A DNA stretch of 64,000 bases from contig WBMQ01000014.1 in the NCBI GenBank assembly GCA_016630905.1, positions 1,054,001 through 1,118,000 of the forward strand, written 5' to 3'. This document shows positions 55,798-64,000 of this stretch, piece by piece. This DNA comes from Capillidium heterosporum. Its lineage: Eukaryota > Entomophthoromycota > Entomophthoromycetes > Entomophthorales > Capillidiaceae. The notes under the pieces were generated by a model. The model was given only the letters and a program-made list of their open reading frames with translations, searched no databases and was not told the origin of the DNA. The stretch's first letter is position 1. Each line of letters begins with the position of its first letter. The translations under genes were made by a program, and so were the position numbers.

Positions 55798-58700
55798 AGG
55801 TAGTTTAGTTATGAAAGTTGGAATTGGAATAAGTCTAAAGCTCAAATTGGATATTTGGGTAGTAGGAAAAGTAAATAAATGTAATGTTCAATTTAGTAGA
55901 TTTATTGTTTGGAAAGATTTAATTTTTCTATATGCAGTATAAATTTTATTAGTTGGTAGATTGTATATAATGAAATAAAGTTTGTTGTGGAATAGTTATA
56001 ACAATTGAATTAAAATATATAATTTACAGTGTGAAAATGTACGATAGAATACTGCTATAGACTTTATATGCTTAGAATTCAGCTACCTAGCTAGTTACCA
56101 CAAATAAATTCGAATTATTGATGAGTTTATAGGTTTTTATCGATGAAGATGGAGATGGATTGTTCTTAAATGGATGTGGATGGTAACTATCGGAACCCAA
56201 CAAAATTTACTATTAAATTTTGATCAATGAAGGTGCATATGGATCGTTTCTATACGCAAGTCAATCGTAAGTATTCAAATAGGCGACTATAAAATCAAAT
56301 TAGCTTTGAATTTATGAACTTTTGGCGAGGATTTCGTTAGTTTTATCACTGATAAACTTGTCGATATCCCCGTTTCCACTTCAAAATTGTATTAACTATG
56401 GTTTTTACATACCTTTTGGTTTCTTCCAAACTCCATTTCAAATGGTCATTGCTGGCAATTTTATTTTAGTAAATTAGAATCAGCTTCTAAAAGATGGCTA
56501 CTACAAATCTCTTGTATCAGATGTATACTTTTGTATACAGTTAAATACGCTGTACGGTCTGTCTGTAAGTTTCTTTGATCTTGGTTTGTCCTTCAGCACC
56601 TAAATGCATAAGTACTAGGAAACGAAATATATATCTCATATTCAGGATCGATTGACAATTGAGGAACTTTGTGAATGTTTTCCCTCCAACGCCATTCTTT
56701 TCCCTTAACTGATACTAATATAAGTGATTGCTTATATAAAAGCAAGTGTTATCCTTTTATTTGAATTGACTGTGTTTCCAGTCTATAAATTGAATATACA
56801 TGGTCAGTTTCACAAAGGTACTTGAACAGCGTTTGGATATATAAACTTATAGTTTTATGAGCCAATTAACCAGCAATGTAAACTTTGGAACTGCTACGTA
56901 CCATTTATTTATTTAGATCCATAGAACCCCACGTTGGCTTTAACTCAGCCTTAAGCTTGCTAAAGGATGTAATATTAAGGTTCAGGCATCTCTTTTCCAG
57001 CTGGGAATTATCCTTTCTATTAGAAAGATATACATAGGTATATATTGAAAATAAAATTTACAATTGAATCTGTAGAAACGCTTGTAAAGACTGTCTTATT
57101 CCTTTTCATTAGCTTAATTCTTTCAATCTAAAAGTAGCATCTATATATATATATGCTTTGCCACATACTTTGAATTATGTGATAAAAAGAATACTTCTTT
57201 AGCTTTTCGTTCAAAAATTATATTGGTATCATATATTGTCAAATATACTCACATGTGAAACATTGGTTAAAAAACTTGATAGTTGTGATAATTGCTCAGG
57301 CTTTAAACTTTATAAAAGAATTGGCATACTGGTAAGAGCTTACTTGCAATGAGTCTAAATAATTGGAATTATTATCCAGATCCTATAAGCATATCTATAT
57401 CAACAGACTTTGAAAGAGAAATCTAAAATGTATTGTCACTGCAGAAAAATAACCATGTTTTAAATAAAAGTTTAGCCAAGGCATAGTTAGACAGCTTACA
57501 TACCTTCTGCTCTTTTTTCAACTTCATATTCTACTTATCTGTCAATTGATCAAGAAATTGTCTGTATAATAGGTTTTTAAATGAGTGACTACAGCTACAT
57601 CTAAAAGAATAAGTAGCATATATATAGTGAAGGTCATACTTATAATTGAATTATAAAGAAACCTTTGAAAGCATATTTATCAGCTTATACGATGGTGCCG
57701 TAAGTAGCTGGTATCTATTAGAAAGTTGGATGTGACCTAAATAGTAGACTACTTGATAGTTAGGATCGTAAGCTGACTGTTCCATAGTTTAAAAGCTAGA
57801 AAAGATGTAGCTAAAGCTTATAAAGGATAGGTTTCTATAAAGTAAATCAATTATATAATTTAAAAAAGAATTGTAGAGCTTAGGGAGGATATTTACTGAA
57901 TATGGAGTAGTTTATCGATTAAAGCAAAGGGTAGATAAATTGAGATAGTGATTGGAATTACAAAATGAAGTTTACAAAGTTGACAAACTGATAGAAATAT
58001 CAAAGCTAATTTTCTTTATTAAACTAGCAAATTTATCGGTCTTCAATTTGAATTATTTACCATTTAATTATAAAATCCAAGTTCCAAGGTATTATCGATA
58101 TGGAAGAAATACATATTTCAACTTTTTGATCTAATTATTTGGTATTGCCGTCTAATCTATATCTCATATAAAGTTTGAAATTTAAAATTTCATTATAAAT
58201 TAATATTAGTAGATACTGGTATATATGTCATCTGCCAAAAAATAGCAATCTGAATATAAATATAGGCTAGTATGAAAGTTACCAAAAATGTACAATACAG
58301 TTCTTTTTCATATTGATTAGTTGGTAAGCAAATACTACCTACATAGTTGTCTAAAATGAGTGACAGCTATTTTAATAAATAGATCTTACCTTTATAGTAA
58401 ATATCTGGACTTTTATCAAACTACAAAACTATACCTATTGAGCTTTAAGTTGAGAATATTTAAACTTAACCGTCAAGGTATTCTGAAACTTTCTACTCAT
58501 TTCAATCGAATTAAAAGCTAGGCAGTTGATATTTTTCTTTTTCTATCATTCCAATTAAAAGCTTTTTATAATTGGAAAATTAAAAGTATTTGAGTTTAAG
58601 TTGCAATTCGATATTCATATTTTAATTTAAATGGCCTTTTGAAAAATTAAATATAAATATGTGATTAAGATATATATACAATGATTTTTACCTTTGGAAG

Positions 58701-59397
58701 TAAACTTTTATCTTCATTAGATTCAATAGTTTGGGAGGACTCTATTTATTTATTAGAAAACTAAATTAAAAACTTTAAATTAAGATGAGTAGTAATAAAA
58801 AGTACCTATCTTTGTAGCTATATTAGATAAAATTTCCAACAAAGCTCCCAATTTGTTTTTGTATCCAAAATTTGGATACTTGTAAATAGTCTATTGAATA
58901 TATAATTGATATTGATATTACTGTATTGTTTGTGAGTTGAGATTGGTACTATTTTGTCCAATATATTTAATTCTTTAATAGTGCCCTCATTCATTTCTTA
59001 AACTAAAGTTGTGTTTAAAATTCTCTATTTAGGTTCAAATATATTTCTATTGCAAGTAAAAACAAATAGTTTCTTAGTTCTTTGAAACTTACTTTTTAGC
59101 CATCTACATCACATGTAGCTTTTTGGTAATTATTACTTCTAACTAATTTGAATCCTTCAAAGGAATTTGTTGACCTACAAGATTTGCCCCACTTATAGAT
59201 ATCATCTTTATTAGCAATTTGAAAGGATATGGTTGTAAACTGCTACGTAGTTCTTGAGAGAAAAATTGACAGGCAACGTCACTTATTTTAGAATCGTTTG
59301 CTGTCAAGTAAAGACACTCGAGTTCACCTGTATTTGAAGACTATCCTGCTGTACCAATTTATCTTATCGTTCCTATAGGTCAACTTTAGACTTACAT
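55798..59397. other. AT-rich gene desert
   Basis: 3.6 kb without a supported gene on either strand; the longest frames are around 60 codons of AT-rich composition. Runs of TATATA and AAATTT abound. I saw no tRNA, no transposon ends and no clear relic. Confidence 0.55.
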
Positions 59398-59587
59398 CCA
59401 AACCTACTATCAAGGTTTGGCTTTGAATTGAAGCGTACATTAGCGTTACCAGCCAAACCTGCTGAATTCCAAGGTTTGGCAGATGAAGAGATCAAGTAAA
59501 AAGATGGGGTAAATTGTAGATATTGCCGAACTTGTATATTGGAATACGGCCCCAGCTAAACCAAAAACATTTTTAGTCAAGGTTTGG
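59398..59587. promoter_or_regulatory. Cluster of five CCAAACCT / AGGTTTGG sites
   Basis: Exact or near-exact copies stand at 59398-59405 (CCAAACCT), 59412-59420 (AAGGTTTGG), 59452-59460 (GCCAAACCT), 59471-59479 (AAGGTTTGG) and 59579-59587 (AAGGTTTGG). The first four form two inverted pairs with inner gaps of 6 and 10 bp. They lie 290-480 bp upstream of the transporter start, as expected for binding sites of a dimeric regulator. Confidence 0.6.
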
Positions 59588-59808
59588 ACAGCTTACAGTA
59601 AAATTCAAATACCAAAAAGAATTCAACCTGGGTAATCGAATGCAAATTGTTGTAGATAAATAGGATTGGTATAAATAGTGTTGTACTTACATTGGTCCTT
59701 TATAATAAAAGAGGAAATTGCAGTTTAAAGATTTGATGGATATTTTGACAAGCGACATAGGCAAACCTTTGTTTAGTGGATTGAGAATTTCATAACACCG
59801 AATATCTG

Positions 59809-59816
59809 TATAAATA
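59809..59816 (+). promoter_or_regulatory. TATA box of the transporter gene
   Basis: TATAAATA ends one base before an ATG at 59818, so transcription should start downstream of that ATG. This is the reason for choosing the next in-frame ATG at 59875 as the start of the protein. Confidence 0.55.
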
Positions 59817-59874
59817 GATGTGGTCAGATTGCCAAGCCAATTCAAACCAATTTATTTCAGAAAAGACTTTAGCT

Positions 59875-61392
59875 ATGGAAACAACTACTAAGTTTTCATC
59901 TACCAAGCCAACCCAGCTTTCCAAAGCCCTTTATCTTTTGCTCTTTACTATAGTACTGTACAACTTAGCATCTCATGGACTACAATCCATAAAGCCCCTC
60001 TACTTAATATTGAATTTCATTCCAGATTCGACGACCCGCAAGTTCCTACCTCTCTTCTTTTCTATAATTCTTTACGTTATCTACCTCCTCTATGCCATCG
60101 TCGCTGATTCTACCAATAATTCAAAGCCCAAGTTGTTTTACTTTGCTGCTAGCTTTTTTCTGTTGGGAGCTTTATTGTTTTCGATACTATCTATCAATGG
60201 GATTGCTGGTGATAAACTGTCGAGAAAGTTGTGGGCTTTCATATTGCCAGCAACCTTGGATACTTTGGGTAGAGGGGGGATGTATTTAATTATGCTTTCT
60301 ATAGTTGGCGATTACTTGACCAGCTATTCGGACGTTGTCCACGATAAATTTTTCGGATTGGAGTTTGTAGCCACGTCGGTTGCTAGCAATTTAGCTCCCT
60401 TCTATTCACAGATATTGACTGCTTCTATTTGTTTCGGCGGGCCTTGTCTATTCACCTCCTTCATCCTCTCTTTTCTGATAGGTTTAATTGCCTTGGGTAG
60501 TTTTATTATCTTCCACCGTAGGTTTAGCTTGCCGAATTCCAATGGCAGCTTTAATCTATTCAAGATGATTGGTTTGGTCTTCAACTTGATGCTAGTAAAG
60601 TTGGATATGCGAAGATCGGATGGATACGCTACGTCAGGGTCCCCACTAGTAGATGAAATGAAGAAGTTTGGCAAGGCATTCGTTTTAATTTTAACTTTCC
60701 TCTTCTACTACATCTTGGAGTCGGCAATTGCCGATTTCAGTAATATGTATAGCTCGATGTATACCAAGTCCATATTCCACTATGCCAAAGATATAGATTT
60801 GATTATCGTTCCGTTCTTTCAGATTATTGTGTCTGTTGTTGTGGCACTACTAGTAACTTTTGTTGTACTACCGTTGCTAAGTAGGAAGGGCATTAGCTTT
60901 GGTTTATTTCGACGTATTGGCATGGGTTTTAGTCTGTTGCTGATAGCCAGTGTTTTGGAACTGATCAACTCCTATATGGTACAAGCCAACCAGCTAGCCA
61001 AAGGTGCTAGCTTGCCATCGAAGGACGCTAATTGTAATAACTGTGTTGGAGGTGGAGTTTTTTTCGTTCGTATTTTGCTACAAGCCATCGGTACAGGTAT
61101 CTTTCAACCCTCCGTCCTACAGTTCGTAGTTACTCGTTCCAGCTCTTATTTTAGAAGCTTTGCTATTTTTATGTACTTGTTAGTTATGCTGGCTGGAAGT
61201 TGGGTTTCAAAGGCCTTGGCTTTAAATCTCACTTCAATGTCGGCACAATATGGATATTATGTTATCGTTCAATTGTGGATTTCGCTGTCTTTAGGAATAA
61301 TAGGCTTTGTAGCATACTTGATTTCGACTTGGTTTTTGTATAAAGAGGAGAAGGAGCAAGCTGATGGTAATTTATTTACCATCAATAATTAA
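59875..61392 (+). CDS. Proton-coupled oligopeptide transporter-like protein (POT/PTR2 family)
   Basis: Multi-pass plasma-membrane transporter of 505 residues, one exon, with about 12 hydrophobic helices as in the major facilitator fold. The N-terminal part reads like POT proteins: LYNLASHGLQSIKPLYLIL (helix 1, for YGM....L..Y), KFLPLFFSIILYVIYLLYAI, KPKLFYFAASFFLLGALLFS, LDTLGRGGMYLIMLSIVGDY and FFGLEFVATSVASNLAPF (where POTs have FYxxINxGSL..P). A cytosolic loop (about residues 215-270) links the halves, and IIVPFFQIIVSVVVALLVTF plus SFGLFRRIGMGFSLL follow the second-half pattern (NPLxI....R.G.G). The ExxER motif of helix 1 is not clearly kept, so the transported substrate is uncertain. The family call rests on pattern rather than on a single exact signature. 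Confidence 0.62.
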   Translation: METTTKFSSTKPTQLSKALYLLLFTIVLYNLASHGLQSIKPLYLILNFIPDSTTRKFLPLFFSIILYVIYLLYAIVADSTNNSKPKLFYFAASFFLLGALLFSILSINGIAGDKLSRKLWAFILPATLDTLGRGGMYLIMLSIVGDYLTSYSDVVHDKFFGLEFVATSVASNLAPFYSQILTASICFGGPCLFTSFILSFLIGLIALGSFIIFHRRFSLPNSNGSFNLFKMIGLVFNLMLVKLDMRRSDGYATSGSPLVDEMKKFGKAFVLILTFLFYYILESAIADFSNMYSSMYTKSIFHYAKDIDLIIVPFFQIIVSVVVALLVTFVVLPLLSRKGISFGLFRRIGMGFSLLLIASVLELINSYMVQANQLAKGASLPSKDANCNNCVGGGVFFVRILLQAIGTGIFQPSVLQFVVTRSSSYFRSFAIFMYLLVMLAGSWVSKALALNLTSMSAQYGYYVIVQLWISLSLGIIGFVAYLISTWFLYKEEKEQADGNLFTINN

Positions 61393-62128
61393 ATAAATTA
61401 CATTATGCTCTAGCTGTTGGAGGTGGCTTTGCTTTTTAGTTATATGATAGGTATGTCCTTTAAGATAGATATAGTATTTTGCGGTTGTTTTAAATGCCTA
61501 CTTTTATATAACAATAAAATAGCAACTGTTCAAACCACCTATATTTTATTAAATTTATATGTACATGGAGTTGGATATATTTCAACATTATTGATATGCT
61601 CTAGATATTGATCTCTAACAGTTGAGCAGTGTCTCACCATGGTTTATACAATAGGCTTGAATGGTGATTTGAAAGTACCATTCTTACAATCCTATAAATC
61701 ACCAGAACAAAGTTCAGTAAAACACTGTCAAATACATGTTAGTAGAAGTTAAATATAGTGTAATATATATTTAATCAATTATTTAATACATACAGTGTCC
61801 TCTCCAATATACTATAAACTTTATGAATCAAAGCTATTCGATTTTAGAGTTGCTTCTCTATTATATATTCAAATAGTAGGGGCTAAATTTTTAACCTCTA
61901 AAATATAATAAACTGTATAATTTTGAAAAGTATAATTAAATACCTATAAACTTTACTATAGAGTTTACAATTGTTTAAATAAGAAGCGAAGTGCTATATT
62001 CGATCCTTGCCAATGGAGTAGATGCTCGACTCTAAAGCATGTAAATTTAAAGCAACGCCAGCTAATTTCACTACACTTCAATCGATAATCCATCATGCCT
62101 TACCAACTATCCTGACCTTAAATTAAAA
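61393..62128. other. Intergenic, nothing recognised
   Basis: Convergent 3' flanks of the transporter and the next minus-strand gene. AT-rich, no supported feature. Confidence 0.55.
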
Positions 62129-64000
62129 TCAAGGATCTTGATCCATAAGGTCCTTTAACCTTCCTTCTAACGCCTTGAGCCGCTTCCACTGTTGGTCGGC
62201 TTTCATATTAAGTAAATTGCTGGAGTGCTTGGCTAGCAAATTAGCTACCTGCCCTCCACTCAACAAATTGGAATTTTGGGAAGGCGTACTTAGATCTACA
62301 ACATCTGTCAAAGCTTTAGTATCAGAGTCCATCTTTGTGCCTTTGATATTAGATTGGAGGCTGGAAACTGATTCAGGTAGTCGATTCTTGAGAATGGACT
62401 TGGTCTTGACTACTTTATCGGTACCAATTGTAGATGCAGTGAGATCCATCGTTGACGGATCATCGGCTTTATCTTGGGGTGGCGTAATGAGTGGGTACTT
62501 GAAAGTAGGTTGGATGGGCTGAGAGGTTGCGTCGATTGTTGGTTTCTGTTGAGAAACATCCCGTAGGTTACGCACCTTAGGATGGATAGTTGAACTAATA
62601 GGTTGGGATTTTTGCTTGAGAGGGTCTTTTAACTTGTTGATAGCGTCATCTGGAAGAAGCCACTTCCGATTGAGCTTGGATTTGGTAGTGGTAGTGGATA
62701 CAAGCTTCAAATCGAGATCCAAGTCGTCAGTTGGAAGTACAATATCATCAAGTAGTTCGGTAGTCAAGTTGATTTCTGACTGTCGACTGACATTCGAGCT
62801 TGGATTTAGGTGGGATTTGGAGAGACCTTTACTTGTCGAAGTTGGATGTCTCAATCTTAATCCTTTAGGTGGGGCTAGGAACGAGTTTTCTAGATCAGCT
62901 TGATTGGGGTTGAGATTTTGGGTCGATGACATCGTAATTTGCTGCGATCTATCAGCGAAATTGTCTAATCCCAGAATAGGTGGAGGCGTCGGTTTTGAAT
63001 GTTGGGATCGAACATCCTTGTTGGTATCAATGAGTCCAAATCGCGATAAGTCCATCGTAAAAGGCCGTCTCGAACTTGAATTGGAGCTAGAGCTTGAGTT
63101 GGTGTTGGTACTTTCCTTAATATTGCAAACTGAAGTATCCAGTGATTGAAATTCAGCCATTTTACTTGATGTATCAAGCATTACTACTCTTTCCTCATCC
63201 TCCTCTTTCTTCACCTCCATCTCTTCGCTCTCCTTTTTCACTTTTATCTCTTTATCTTCTTCCCATACCTCCATCACTTCCTCCTCCCCCTCCTCAACTT
63301 CGATTTCCTCAGGAACTATTGCTCGGCTCCTCTTGGCATCTTTGGAGTAAATAGTCAGCTTAACCAGTTGCTTTCCATCATCATCACTCAAGTAGTCGGT
63401 ATCTTCTGATCCTGATTTAGAAATAGGACTCGAAGACGTTAGTGTGAACGACAAATCCTGTTCAGGCAAACCTCTGGGCGATTCCAAGGACAAATGAGAT
63501 GCTGGTGGGGCTTCCGAATTGGTATCATGGATACGGAGCTTTTCACTCTCAGTTTGTGGAACTATGAAAGTCTGGTTCATAGACTCTGAATCGAATCCTA
63601 AGTTGACGTCACCAGTCTCAGCTTCAAGGTTCAAACTGTCGTTACCGATTTCAGCCTCCAGGTCCAAGTCTAAGTTAGGCCGCAACGGTGGTGATTTCAG
63701 TCTCCTAGATGGCCGTGCCTCTTCATCCGAATTCAAATCCTCGTCTTCATTGAACATCATACTTTTAGCCAAGCTTAAATAGAGCTGCTGAGTCGAAGCG
63801 TCGTTGTCGAGTTCGGCTTGGGATTTAACGGTTGGTGGCTTAGGTACAGTTATCCGAACCCTAGTTCTAGTGGAGTTGGCTCTATCGTCGTTTCGAAGTA
63901 CGTAGTTGGTCGAAGTCTTGAGAATGCAACGTAAACCAGGCGTTGGTACCTGGGCTGGCATAGGTTTTGGTACGGCAACTTTGTCTTTTTTGATAGGTGG
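62129..64000 (-). CDS. Unknown acidic, low-complexity protein, 5' end outside window
   Basis: Not recognised. The frame is open from the right edge to the stop at 62129, over 620 residues in one exon; the first ATG inside (63961) is preceded by open coding-like sequence (PPIKKDKVAVPKP), so the true start is probably beyond 64000. Near that point is PGLRCILKTSTNYVLRNDD, with a second ILK block near the C-terminal third (TKSILKNRLPES). The body is rich in Ser, Asp, Glu, Leu and Thr, with a strongly acidic stretch (EEIEVEEGEEEVMEVWEED) and a Ser/Asn run (NTNSSSSSNSSSRR). The C terminus forms a predicted helix (WKRLKALEGRLKDLMDQD). Composition suggests a nuclear or chromosome-linked scaffold, but that is only a guess. 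Confidence 0.6.
   Translation of the reverse strand, partial: PPIKKDKVAVPKPMPAQVPTPGLRCILKTSTNYVLRNDDRANSTRTRVRITVPKPPTVKSQAELDNDASTQQLYLSLAKSMMFNEDEDLNSDEEARPSRRLKSPPLRPNLDLDLEAEIGNDSLNLEAETGDVNLGFDSESMNQTFIVPQTESEKLRIHDTNSEAPPASHLSLESPRGLPEQDLSFTLTSSSPISKSGSEDTDYLSDDDGKQLVKLTIYSKDAKRSRAIVPEEIEVEEGEEEVMEVWEEDKEIKVKKESEEMEVKKEEDEERVVMLDTSSKMAEFQSLDTSVCNIKESTNTNSSSSSNSSSRRPFTMDLSRFGLIDTNKDVRSQHSKPTPPPILGLDNFADRSQQITMSSTQNLNPNQADLENSFLAPPKGLRLRHPTSTSKGLSKSHLNPSSNVSRQSEINLTTELLDDIVLPTDDLDLDLKLVSTTTTKSKLNRKWLLPDDAINKLKDPLKQKSQPISSTIHPKVRNLRDVSQQKPTIDATSQPIQPTFKYPLITPPQDKADDPSTMDLTASTIGTDKVVKTKSILKNRLPESVSSLQSNIKGTKMDSDTKALTDVVDLSTPSQNSNLLSGGQVANLLAKHSSNLLNMKADQQWKRLKALEGRLKDLMDQDP

Noticed and set aside
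57952-58134. 60-codon frame in the 4 kb desert
   Set aside because: AT-noise composition, no homology pattern, no neighbours.
1-64000. CRISPR arrays, insertion sequences, rRNA, retrotransposon coding regions
   Set aside because: None seen: no regularly spaced repeats, no transposase or reverse-transcriptase motifs, no rRNA core sequence.

Overview
This is a nuclear segment of a fungus: AT-rich (roughly mid-30s percent GC by eye), with genes split by short introns (mostly about 38-130 nt, GTAAGT-type donors, TAG/CAG acceptors), TATA boxes, AATAAA-like 3' ends, and fungal genes such as COQ6, VTS1, tricalbin, D-glycerate 3-kinase (TDA10-like), PML1/SNIP1 and DPH2. The two cytochrome P450s look to me more like those of early-diverging (zygomycete-grade) fungi than of yeasts, but I cannot name a species.

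Layout. 0-10 kb is gene-dense: the 3' part of an LMBD2-type membrane protein, a translation-factor-like protein that has lost its GTP-binding motifs, COQ6 facing a TDG/Mug-type DNA glycosylase, ribosomal protein uL13 (RPL16) and an FHA splicing factor (PML1/SNIP1). 10-24 kb is looser: a small two-exon gene on the minus strand behind a heat-shock element and TATA box, a C2H2 transcription factor, a secreted tyrosinase, a PMP20-type peroxiredoxin, P450 number 1, a Yip1-family Golgi protein and a D-glycerate kinase. 24.9-32 kb carries a large tricalbin (eight exons) and a VTS1-like SAM-domain RNA-binding protein. About 32.9-42.7 kb is a belt of decay: an HDAC-like gene with eroded active-site motifs and inconsistent frames, unidentified relic reading frames, a clear PHO4-family phosphate-permease pseudogene, an intact P450 number 2, and a broken actin copy. 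43.8-64 kb returns to intact genes: a divergent actin paralogue, tRNA-Glu(TTC), a 1060-residue acidic protein with a C-terminal membrane anchor, a SETD3-like SET protein with degenerate cofactor motifs, DPH2, a 4 kb gene desert, a POT/PTR2-like transporter and the 3' part of an unknown acidic protein that runs off the right edge.

There is no operon logic here; genes are independent units. The most notable themes are (1) proteins that keep a fold but have lost catalytic motifs (pseudo-GTPase, HDAC-like, SET protein); (2) a divergent actin with a decayed sister copy 1.1 kb upstream, whose residue equivalent to actin His73 (the SETD3 target) is Arg, 5.4 kb from a SETD3-like protein with a damaged SET motif; and (3) recurring CCAAAC(C/T) promoter motifs. 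Exon joins were worked out by hand from frame continuity and splice-site consensus. No database search was possible.
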